NCBI RefSeq assembly: GCF_002796985.1
Contig: NZ_PEKX01000006.1
Span: forward strand, 83,096 to 147,095
Reading direction: 5' to 3'
From: Pseudomonas sp.
Lineage (GTDB): Bacteria; Pseudomonadota; Gammaproteobacteria; Pseudomonadales; Pseudomonadaceae
DNA: 64,000 nucleotides
In this document: one piece after another, positions 52,386 through 58,629 of the stretch
Numbering within the stretch: position 1 is the first letter of the stretch
Layout of the letters: every line of letters begins with the position of its first letter
Program-made: the position numbers and the translations under genes
The notes under the pieces: model-generated
What the model was told of the DNA's origin: nothing
Database searches by the model: none
What the model saw: the letters and a program-made list of their open reading frames with translations, nothing else

Positions 52386-53567
52386 TCACCACAGGAACTT
52401 GCCCTTCTCGTAGGGAATGACCGTCACCCTCGTCCCCTCGGCCTCGCTGGTGGGCGCGGGCTGGTTCGTGGGGAATGCCTGCCCCGGCGGGAGCTGCTGC
52501 GCCATGCGCGCATCAGGGCCGATGCCACGGTCGGGCAAGGTGGGATCGAAGTAGCCGTTGCGCGCCACGCTGATGCAGAAGTCGAAGGAGGTCGCGAACT
52601 TGGTCGCCTGCTGCGTGTAGCACTGGCAGGACTGGCCGTCCTTGACCGTCTCCGGCGGCCGCCGCTCTACGAGCCTCGGGTCGCTGGTCGACAGGCAGTA
52701 GATGCGGGGTTTGCTGACCGGTGTGGTGAGCTGGTCATACACCGGGGCCGAGGCTGGCAGATCCGCGATGCGTGGTTTTCGCTGCTCAATGTATTGCTCG
52801 GGAGTGACGGCCTTCGGGGCGTCGCCGCCGCTGGGGCTGATCAGCGAGCCCACCATCGACTTGGCCTGATCGACCATGCCGGGCTGGTCTTTCGGTACGT
52901 TGGCCGTGGCCGCCGTTTCTGCCGGCTTGCTGCCCTGCTGGTAGCGCTCGAAGGCGCGATACACCATGAAACCGGCGCCGACGATGACCGCCAGTGCGAG
53001 CACCATTTTCTTCGGTGGCTTGAACTTGAAGTGGTGCTGCGCCTGGGTGCTGGTGTAGACGCCGAAGTACTTCTTATCGAGCTTGATGACCGTCTTGTCG
53101 GCATCCTTGAAGCTGGTCTTTTTCTCGACTGCCTCGATCACGGCTTCCGATTCGAACCGCAGTAGCTGCTGGCTCTTGAAGACCCGCCAGTAGTGGATAT
53201 GGCCATTGCACAAGCGGCGCAGGTGCACATCGATGTAACGCGGGTCCTGAGTCACCAGATGCACTTCGTGGCCCTGGTGGCGCATGGTTTCGAAGCGGGT
53301 GATGTGCTCCGGTGGGCGGTTACGCGGGTCGCGGGCGCCGAACCAGCCCTGGGCCTCGTCCACGACGATGATCGCGTCCTGAGGCAGCTCGTACCATTTG
53401 AACGGATCTTCGAACTCGAACCAGGCCGCTTCGAGCTTTTCGGGTTTGAGGCCGGCGACGTTGTGGAAGTAGACGATGCGGCCTTCAGCTTTGGCCTTGG
53501 CGTCCACTTCGCGGATGGTGTTGAGGGTTTTGCCGTGGCCGGGCTTACCGGTGCGGATATAGAGCAT
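52386..53567 (-). CDS. zot: Zot-like phage assembly/export ATPase (pI)
   Basis: The 393-residue inner-membrane protein drives virion extrusion. The N-terminal cytoplasmic ATPase has Walker A GKPGHGKT (7-14) and Walker B IIVVDEAQGWFG, then VHLVTQDPRYID. A single transmembrane helix (KMVLALAVIVGAGFMVYRAF, ~188-207) is followed by a periplasmic domain with four Cys (IYCLS, CQCY, FDFC). It is the homologue of PA0726 of Pf4 and of gene I of M13. Confidence 0.93.
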   Translation of the reverse strand: MLYIRTGKPGHGKTLNTIREVDAKAKAEGRIVYFHNVAGLKPEKLEAAWFEFEDPFKWYELPQDAIIVVDEAQGWFGARDPRNRPPEHITRFETMRHQGHEVHLVTQDPRYIDVHLRRLCNGHIHYWRVFKSQQLLRFESEAVIEAVEKKTSFKDADKTVIKLDKKYFGVYTSTQAQHHFKFKPPKKMVLALAVIVGAGFMVYRAFERYQQGSKPAETAATANVPKDQPGMVDQAKSMVGSLISPSGGDAPKAVTPEQYIEQRKPRIADLPASAPVYDQLTTPVSKPRIYCLSTSDPRLVERRPPETVKDGQSCQCYTQQATKFATSFDFCISVARNGYFDPTLPDRGIGPDARMAQQLPPGQAFPTNQPAPTSEAEGTRVTVIPYEKGKFLW

Positions 53568-53579
53568 GACCGGTCCCCC

Positions 53580-53909
53580 TTACGCGTCGATGTAGTCACG
53601 GCCCGGCGGGTTCCACACCTGCCGACGGAGACGGTCCTGCGCTTTCAACCAGCCGGCCATGAGCGCACGGGTGGTGACGGCAGCGAGATACATGTTGATC
53701 GCCACATCGATCTTCGCGAGGCCGAGGATCTGCTGGATCGGCACGGCGACATTGCCCATCTGCGACATCAGGTAACTGCGGGCCACGTCGATCAGCAGGT
53801 TGAAGCCGACGTAGCTGACGACGGCGAAGCCGATGGCGCGCAGGACCATCTTCACGATGGGCACGGCGATGATCAGGAGCATCTGGACGATAAAGGCGTA
53901 TTGCATCAT
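53580..53909 (-). CDS. Minor coat protein, pVI-like (DUF2523)
   Basis: The 109-residue hydrophobic protein has three membrane segments (YAFIVQMLLIIAVPIV, AIGFAVVSYVGFNLLI, and a C-terminal amphipathic stretch). It lies between the adsorption protein and Zot genes, the position of gene VI in M13 and PA0725 in Pf4. The virion needs it at the pIII end. Its ATG overlaps the stop of the adsorption protein gene. Confidence 0.83.
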   Translation of the reverse strand: MMQYAFIVQMLLIIAVPIVKMVLRAIGFAVVSYVGFNLLIDVARSYLMSQMGNVAVPIQQILGLAKIDVAINMYLAAVTTRALMAGWLKAQDRLRRQVWNPPGRDYIDA

Positions 53910-55411
53910 TCACCTCCGAGAGAGCGTCCGACGTAGAGGACGCAGAAAGCCCCGACCGCGATGACGATCAGGTAGCCAAGGTCTGTGGCAGCCGCGCAGA
54001 GCGGCTCGTAGGTGACGGCGAACGTGCGGCCGCCGTTGGTTCTGAGGGTGAAGGTCTTGTCAGCCGGGCAGGACGCGGGGAGAAAGCGCGTGCCCTGGTT
54101 GATGAAGGACGGGATTTGAATCTCGGTGCTGTCGTCCATTTCGAACTTCGCACCGGTGACGGCGGCCTTGATGTCGGCCTCGTGCTTCTCGTAGTCACTC
54201 TGCTTTTCGTAGGCGCAGCGCAGGGCTTTTTCCTGGGTCAGCACCGCGCAATCGATGGCGTCGCCGGAGCAAGACAACGGCACGTCGCAGGGCTCACCGG
54301 AGGCTAGGCGTTCGGGTTTTTCCTCGTCCTCCTTGTCCTTTTCTTCGTCGGGCTTTTCCTGTGGGTTACCTTCATCCGAGGTGGTTTGCTCGCCGGTCTT
54401 CTGGCCGTCCTGATAGGTCGTCGTGGTGGTGACGGTGTCGTAGTCGAAGTACGAATCGCCGTAGCGGATGTTGTAGGTGGTGTTGCTCGTGGTGGAGGTA
54501 TTGCCGAGGGTGCCGTCCGGGCGGTTGTAGGTGCCGGTTGTGGTTTGCTTCGGCCCCTGGACGGAGGCCGGGCCGGTGATGATGGCTTTCGATTGCTTCT
54601 GCAGGTCGTCGTAGCAAGCCTGCGGAGCCAGCGAACCCTCGCAGGTGGCCTTCAGCAGGTCGCGCAGGAAGGGGGCGGTCTGCGCGCTCACCCACGGGTC
54701 CAGCTGGTTCAGGTCGGAGTCGGTGAGGTCCATCTTCACGGACTGAACTTCATCGATGGAGATAGTCCGCGTGGCGGAGGACGGCCAGTAGCCGGTGGTC
54801 TTGTTCCAGTCGTAGCCCAACTTGGTGTTGGTGCAGTTGTTGACGAGCGTGTAGCCCGATGGAATCCCATCGCCGGGTTTGGCGCCGGAGGGCCACGCAC
54901 CAATGGCACGAGTGACACCGTTGGCAGTCACCACCTTGATCTTGTTGAGGACTTCGGCGGCGGGGTACGAGCACGCATCAAATGAGCCGGTGCCACTGCC
55001 TGATACCGGGATGCCGTCGACCGACTCCTGTTTCTTTTGTAGCTTGGTGTTGTCGTCGGACATCACCCAGCCCACTGCGGCGATGGCACCGGAAATGGCG
55101 GCGCTCATCGCCAGTTGCCCGGCATTGGTCTTGAGGCCCGCCTTGAGCTTGGAGCCGATCCCGCTGACGGGCACGGTGACCTTGGGTTTTACCGTGACCG
55201 GAGTCTTCGCAGCGGAGCCGCCCATCCAGCCCTTGCGCTCGGCTTCGAGCAGAAGATCAGCGTTGGACTTGGAAGGGACGTAGCCGGTGATCGATCCGTT
55301 GGCGGCGCTGTAGCCGGGACCTGCCTTGATGAAGGGATCGACCTTCACTCGCTCGGTGGCGAAGGCTGGCCCGACGATCAGGGCCAGCAGCAGTGCGAGA
55401 TATCGGCCCAT
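53906..55411 (-). CDS. coaA: Attachment coat protein A (pIII-like)
   Basis: The 501-residue minor coat protein sits at the virion tip and binds the receptor (type IV pili for Pf phages). It has a signal peptide (MGRYLALLLALIVGPAFA), a large extracellular part, a low-complexity acidic linker (TTSDEGNPQEKPDEEKDKEDEE), a Cys-rich C-terminal domain and a final transmembrane anchor (LGYLIVIAVGAFCVLYVGRSL). I placed the start at 55411, just after the 23-codon gene. Variable N-terminal receptor domains are normal in this family. Confidence 0.88.
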   Translation of the reverse strand: MGRYLALLLALIVGPAFATERVKVDPFIKAGPGYSAANGSITGYVPSKSNADLLLEAERKGWMGGSAAKTPVTVKPKVTVPVSGIGSKLKAGLKTNAGQLAMSAAISGAIAAVGWVMSDDNTKLQKKQESVDGIPVSGSGTGSFDACSYPAAEVLNKIKVVTANGVTRAIGAWPSGAKPGDGIPSGYTLVNNCTNTKLGYDWNKTTGYWPSSATRTISIDEVQSVKMDLTDSDLNQLDPWVSAQTAPFLRDLLKATCEGSLAPQACYDDLQKQSKAIITGPASVQGPKQTTTGTYNRPDGTLGNTSTTSNTTYNIRYGDSYFDYDTVTTTTTYQDGQKTGEQTTSDEGNPQEKPDEEKDKEDEEKPERLASGEPCDVPLSCSGDAIDCAVLTQEKALRCAYEKQSDYEKHEADIKAAVTGAKFEMDDSTEIQIPSFINQGTRFLPASCPADKTFTLRTNGGRTFAVTYEPLCAAATDLGYLIVIAVGAFCVLYVGRSLGGE

Positions 55412-55413
55412 GC

Positions 55414-55485
55414 TCACACCCGCCCGAACAGGACCACGGCAAAGGCCACGGTGGTGACGATGAGGACGAACCATTGAACGGACAT
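55414..55485 (-). CDS. Tiny membrane protein, pVII/pIX-like minor coat candidate
   Basis: A 23-residue open frame encodes MSVQWFVLIVTTVAFAVVLFGRV, one transmembrane helix with a short basic end. GGAG lies nine bases before its ATG, and its stop is two bases before the coaA start. Filamentous phages encode such tiny proteins next to the major coat gene, where they cap the virion end from which assembly begins. Confidence 0.65.
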   Translation of the reverse strand: MSVQWFVLIVTTVAFAVVLFGRV

Positions 55486-55506
55486 TGTTCGGACTCCAGA
55501 AGAAAG

Positions 55507-55527
55507 AACCCCGCCGGAGCGGGGTTC
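55507..55527 (-). terminator. Terminator after the major coat gene
   Basis: Stem GAACCCCGC / GCGGGGTTC with a 4-nt loop; on the minus strand TTTCTTCT follows. A partial terminator behind the major coat gene is usual in filamentous phages and keeps coat mRNA in excess. Confidence 0.75.
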
Positions 55528-55555
55528 GGTGCTTCGGCTTGTTAGCCGGGTGGGC

Positions 55556-55786
55556 TTACAGGGCGCGACGCATGTACTTGAACGCCGCGGCGGCGACCAG
55601 CACGGCGAAGACGGCCCAACCGATGGTGTTGGTGTCGTCGCCCGCGGTGGTCAGGGCGGCAGTGGCGTCAGCCGGTACGGCAGCCATGGCGGCACCAGCG
55701 GCGCTGAGGGTCAGAGCGCCGACAGCAGCGGCCTTGCGACCGAATGCCGAAGCACTGTTTTGCAGGTGGGTCTTGAGCTGTTTCAT
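55556..55786 (-). CDS. coaB: Major coat protein (pVIII-like)
   Basis: The 76-residue precursor has a signal sequence (KAAAVGALTLSAAGAAMA) and a mature chain of ~41 residues beginning AVPADATAALTTAGDDTNT, with one membrane helix (IGWAVFAVLVAAAAFKYM) and a basic end (RRAL) that contacts the ssDNA. It corresponds to PA0723 of Pf4. Confidence 0.92.
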   Translation of the reverse strand: MKQLKTHLQNSASAFGRKAAAVGALTLSAAGAAMAAVPADATAALTTAGDDTNTIGWAVFAVLVAAAAFKYMRRAL

Positions 55787-55799
55787 GGGTATTACCTCG

Positions 55800-56012
55800 C
55801 TACTTGAGCAGTCGTTTCAGGACCAGGAAGCCGAAGGCGATGCAGAACAGCGCGAGGACTTCGCCACGCAGTTCCGCGACCTGATCCCAGGTGAGTGCAG
55901 AGCCGAACTCGCTCTGCAGTTCCTCGCTCGTGACGACGTGCAGGACTCCGGTGCAGATGGCCGAGCCATCGGCGCTGACAGCCCAGTTGCCGTCACAAGC
56001 GAGGAAATTCAC
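55800..56012 (-). CDS. Pf-phage small protein with C-terminal membrane helix
   Basis: The 70-residue protein reads MNFLACDGNWAVSADGSAICTG ... EVLALFCIAFGFLVLKRLLK. It has two N-terminal Cys and one C-terminal helix. The start is a GTG at 56012 overlapping the TGA of the 28-codon gene (GTGA), implying coupled translation. It is in the position of PA0722 of Pf4. Its function is unknown; it could be another minor virion protein. Confidence 0.72.
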   Translation of the reverse strand: MNFLACDGNWAVSADGSAICTGVLHVVTSEELQSEFGSALTWDQVAELRGEVLALFCIAFGFLVLKRLLK

Positions 56013-56095
56013 AGGAAGCGCGCCACGCCATCGAGCCAGCCCCACAGGTAGCCGGTGGCGAGGCCCACGACGAACAGGGAGAGGTACTTAGTCAT
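56009..56095 (-). CDS. 28-residue membrane protein in the position of the superinfection-exclusion protein PfsE
   Basis: The frame encodes MTKYLSLFVVGLATGYLWGW followed by LDGVARFL. A GGGAG ribosome site lies seven bases before the ATG. It sits directly after the ssDNA-binding protein gene, the place of PA0721 (PfsE, ~30 residues) in Pf4. PfsE binds the pilus platform protein PilC and blocks twitching and superinfection. Length, hydrophobicity and position agree; functional identity is an inference. Confidence 0.7.
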   Translation of the reverse strand: MTKYLSLFVVGLATGYLWGWLDGVARFL

Positions 56096-56110
56096 GGCAG
56101 CGCTCCCGAA

Positions 56111-56530
56111 TTAGCTCTTGGCCGAGTCGCCGGGCTTCTCGGCGGCGGGCTGCTGAGTGGGGCGCTGGGCCTGCTGCTGTGCAGCGGGACGGGCTGCCGG
56201 AGAAGGCGCGCTGGCTTCTTTGCCCACGGCCAGCAGTTCGGTCAGCACCTGGGTATTGGTGGTGCGACCGAAACGGTCCTGGGTTGGGCGGACGACGCTG
56301 GCGAACTTGCAGAGCACCGGAGCGCCTTCGAAGACGATGGAGTCCAGCAGGGTCGGCTCAACGTTGTATTCGCTGATCTCGAAGCCCTTGGCGTTGCCAC
56401 GAGCGGTTTCCGGGATTGGGGAAATCGCCTGGACGCTGGCGAAGATCTCGCCGCTCTTCGTGGAGGTGTAGGTATCAGTCTTGGTGACCCAGAGTTCAAC
56501 TACGCCGCCAGTGGTTGCAAACATGTTCAT
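56111..56530 (-). CDS. Single-stranded DNA-binding protein (gene V-like)
   Basis: The 139-residue protein coats nascent phage ssDNA. The N-terminus MNMFATTGGVVELWVTKTDTYTSTKSGEIFASVQ is typical of Pf proteins such as PA0720. The C-terminal third is a glutamine/alanine/proline-rich disordered tail (AARPAAQQQAQRPTQQPAAEKPGD), as in SSB-like proteins. AAGGAG seven bases before 56530 fixes the start. Confidence 0.88.
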   Translation of the reverse strand: MNMFATTGGVVELWVTKTDTYTSTKSGEIFASVQAISPIPETARGNAKGFEISEYNVEPTLLDSIVFEGAPVLCKFASVVRPTQDRFGRTTNTQVLTELLAVGKEASAPSPAARPAAQQQAQRPTQQPAAEKPGDSAKS

Positions 56531-56893
56531 CTGAAGCTCCTTTGCCTTTTTCGGGCATGAGTTGGCCCGCTGCTGCAATTCGGCTCATGTACCGTTAATT
56601 CAGCGGGGTTGTTTTCTTTAGGATTTAAGAGCCAAATTTCTTTAGCTAAATTGCCTTGCAACAGCTCTATATCAGCACAAAAAAGCCGGCTAAAACCGTT
56701 TGTGCGAATTTATCAAGTGAGTGCTTCTAACAAGTAACACTCTGCAATATTGAGTAATTAGAAGTTCTCTAAAGTGCAGATTACTCATGTTCGAATAACA
56801 CCAAGGGCTCTGCCCTTGTCATCCCGCTCTCGCCGCCGAGGGCTCAGGAGCGCGGGGCGGTGATGCTGCCCCTCACTCCCGAGCGGAGGCTAC
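56531..56893. other. Structured intergenic region upstream of the ssDNA-binding protein gene
   Basis: No gene is supported. It contains several inverted repeats: TGAGTAAT ... ATTACTCA (56751-56787), CTTCTAA ... TTAGAAG (56724-56764) and CCCGCTG ... CAGCGGG near 56570-56605. The 56600-56790 part is AT-rich. It likely holds the late promoter and perhaps an origin for complementary-strand synthesis. Confidence 0.5.
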
Positions 56894-57100
56894 TCAGGGA
56901 GGGGGACGGTCAAGGGTGCGCTTCGCTCGGCGCTCCGTTTGTCCGAACGGGAAAGCGCGTTCGGACAAGCCGGTGCGGCGGCCCTGGACCTGGTTGGCCC
57001 AGGTGGGGATGGTGTGACGAGCGTGGTAGTGGCCAACCACTGCGCCAACTGCCAGCAGGACGAGCCAGAAGATCAGGTGCGGGATCGGGTTAGAGACCAT
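56894..57100 (-). CDS. Small Pf-phage membrane protein
   Basis: The 68-residue protein has one N-terminal transmembrane helix (IPHLIFWLVLLAVGAVVGHYHA) and a basic C-terminal half. GGAGGG precedes the ATG, and it follows the 110-residue gene by three bases. It is in the early gene block, like PA0718/PA0719. Function unknown. Confidence 0.68.
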   Translation of the reverse strand: MVSNPIPHLIFWLVLLAVGAVVGHYHARHTIPTWANQVQGRRTGLSERAFPFGQTERRAKRTLDRPPP

Positions 57101-57590
57101 GGCTCAGCCCTCCAGCTCGAATGGTTCGCGCACAGGAACGAAGGGAGTCGGCCTGCCGCTGTCGTACACAACGTGCCAGTACTTCGGGGGACGGAGCGCG
57201 GGCATGTGTTTCGCGCAGGTAAAACCCCGTTCCACCCGGTAGGTCGAGGAGATCGAGCGCCACGCTCCAGCGACCTTCTTCATCACGGTAACTACGGTGA
57301 CGACTCGCGTAGGGCGGCATTCGGTGCACGGTGTGGATTGGCAGGGACTGATTTTCCCCAGTTCGCGACGGGACCAGCAGACAGAGCAGTCGCAGTCCAA
57401 TGGATGCGGTCGGTGCAGGTACTTGCTCGGATGCATCGGCGGGCACCTCCCCTTCGAAGCTCTGTTGAAGGCGGAAGACCAGTTCGGCGTTCAGGGAGCG
57501 CAGGGAAGCTTCGGCGGCTTGCTCAACCTGGGAGCGAAGAGCCGGAGGCATACGCAGCTTGAATTGGGAGAAGGACCGGGCGTCATTCAT
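57090..57590 (-). CDS. Arc-type ribbon-helix-helix protein, frame running through the next gene
   Basis: The N-terminal ~55 residues (SFSQFKLRMPPALRSQVEQAAEASLRSLNAELVFRLQQSF) are an Arc-like DNA-binding domain. The frame then stays open for another ~110 residues across the cysteine-rich gene, where it looks like a shadow translation. Either the original stop has been lost or the C-terminus is not functional. The ATG at 57590 overlaps the upstream gene by eight bases. Confidence 0.65.
   Translation of the reverse strand: MNDARSFSQFKLRMPPALRSQVEQAAEASLRSLNAELVFRLQQSFEGEVPADASEQVPAPTASIGLRLLCLLVPSRTGENQSLPIHTVHRMPPYASRHRSYRDEEGRWSVALDLLDLPGGTGFYLRETHARAPSPEVLARCVRQRQADSLRSCARTIRAGGLSHGL
57104..57436 (-). 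CDS. Pf-phage cysteine-rich early protein
   Basis: The 110-residue protein starts MHPSKYLHRPHPLDCDCSVC, giving a C-x-C-x2-C cluster, with two more Cys in SPCQSTPCTEC. A zinc-binding module is likely. GGGGAGGTG seven bases upstream is the strongest ribosome site of the early cluster. A ribbon-helix-helix gene reads across the same DNA in another frame. Function unknown. Confidence 0.7.
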   Translation of the reverse strand: MHPSKYLHRPHPLDCDCSVCWSRRELGKISPCQSTPCTECRPTRVVTVVTVMKKVAGAWRSISSTYRVERGFTCAKHMPALRPPKYWHVVYDSGRPTPFVPVREPFELEG

Positions 57591-57855
57591 CGTCGTAATC
57601 CCCTTGGCAGAAGATCGACTTACCCCGGTCGAGGTCGCGGCGGATTTTGTGGAGGTTGATGACGCGGCGGCGACCAATCTTGGCGGTCGGCACGGTCTTG
57701 GTTTCGACCCAGCCGCGCACCACGTCTTCCGTGATGTCCTCCAGGCCCAGCATCTGAGCGAATACCGCCTGGGAGCAGAACGGAGCGGTACGGAAGTCCG
57801 TGACTCTCTCCATCGCACCTGTGACGGTGAACCCCACTATTCCAGACTCTTCCAT
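57583..57855 (-). CDS. MerR-like excisionase/regulator (XisF4-like)
   Basis: The 90-residue protein has a C-terminal HTH_17-like part (QMLGLEDITEDVVRGWVETKTVPTAKIGRRRVINLHKIRRDLDRG). It is divergent from the HTH repressor gene across four palindromes, the layout of xisF4 and pf4r in Pf4. There XisF4 activates excision and the replication genes. It probably starts the early/late transcript of this phage. Confidence 0.72.
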   Translation of the reverse strand: MEESGIVGFTVTGAMERVTDFRTAPFCSQAVFAQMLGLEDITEDVVRGWVETKTVPTAKIGRRRVINLHKIRRDLDRGKSIFCQGDYDDE

Positions 57856-57882
57856 GGTTTTGCCCTATAATAAAAAACACTC

Positions 57883-57953
57883 TTACTGAGTAACATTTAC
57901 TAAGTAGCAAAACCATACATCTAGATTGTCGCTAAGTACAATCTACTAAGTAG
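57883..57953. promoter_or_regulatory. Four TTACTNAGTAA-type operators of the prophage switch
   Basis: TTACTGAGTAA (57883-57893), TTACTAAGTAG (57897-57907), GCTAAGTAC (57931-57939) and CTACTAAGTAG (57943-57953) form two pairs, each about 14 bases centre to centre. They lie between the divergent early operon and the repressor-like gene. Confidence 0.75.
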
Positions 57954-57964
57954 AATATTTGGGA

Positions 57965-58231
57965 ATGATAAAAGACCGGCTTATAACCTTGTTCAACAAG
58001 GAGCGGACTAGCGTCTGGTTTGAGAAAGAAACCGGTATTGATCGCTACCGGTGGGGAAACGTGCGTAATGGAAAGGCGCGCATTACGGACGCCGAGATTG
58101 AAGCTGTAATAGCACTTTTCCCCCAATACGCCCTTTGGCTGGTGACTGGAAAGGTCGCGCCTGAAAGCGGCCAAACTAGCCCTGAATATGATGAGTCCCA
58201 TAGAAGCTTGGCCGGACAAGACGCGGGATAG
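57965..58231 (+). CDS. Helix-turn-helix phage repressor candidate
   Basis: The 88-residue protein (MIKDRLITLFNKERTSVWFEKETGIDRYRWGNVRNGKARITDAEIEAVIALFPQYALWLVTGK) has the pattern of a small Cro/CI-type repressor. It is divergent from the excisionase-like gene and next to the operator cluster, as for pf4r. No good Shine-Dalgarno sequence is present, so a leaderless or weakly translated mRNA is possible. It probably sets superinfection immunity. Confidence 0.75.
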   Translation: MIKDRLITLFNKERTSVWFEKETGIDRYRWGNVRNGKARITDAEIEAVIALFPQYALWLVTGKVAPESGQTSPEYDESHRSLAGQDAG

Positions 58232-58294
58232 CGATTACATGGGGAAGTAACTAGGCGCTGGTGCGTCCTAAAAAATTAGGGCAAGGAGCAGCAA

Positions 58295-58573
58295 ATGGGA
58301 TTATACGACAGGGAATGGTTCAGAAGCGCTCGTAGCGAACAGGATGAGCAAACAAAATTTACTCAGAATGGTCGCCAAGAACCAAAAGTTACAACAAGGT
58401 ATCGAGAGCCCTGGATCCAAAAAATGTCTGCTCCGCCTGAATACTCGGTATGGGCGGCTCGTTATGAACTAGCGATTCGCAGAAGGGCGAAGAAAACATT
58501 TATCCTAGGCTTCGCTTCTGGAGTGGTCGTATCTATAGTGGCATTATGGATATATGGCGCTACTATAATTTAG
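58295..58573 (+). CDS. Small membrane protein in prophage cargo
   Basis: I do not recognise the family. The 92-residue protein is hydrophilic and charged for ~65 residues and ends in a basic patch (RRRAKK) and one transmembrane helix (FILGFASGVVVSIVALWIYGATII), so it is a tail-anchored protein facing the cytoplasm. GCAAGGAGCAGCAA gives a strong ribosome site. It precedes the HD-Hsp90 gene by 56 bases and shares its low GC, so the two may form one unit. Confidence 0.7.
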   Translation: MGLYDREWFRSARSEQDEQTKFTQNGRQEPKVTTRYREPWIQKMSAPPEYSVWAARYELAIRRRAKKTFILGFASGVVVSIVALWIYGATII

Positions 58574-58629
58574 CTTTCTGATTTGACGCTAAAACTAAGC
58601 TATCGAAATATACTAAACGGACCCAAGTG

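Noticed and set aside
56860..57562. Plus-strand frames opposite the phage early genes
   Set aside because: They are antisense to genes with strong ribosome sites and overlapping stop/start codons.
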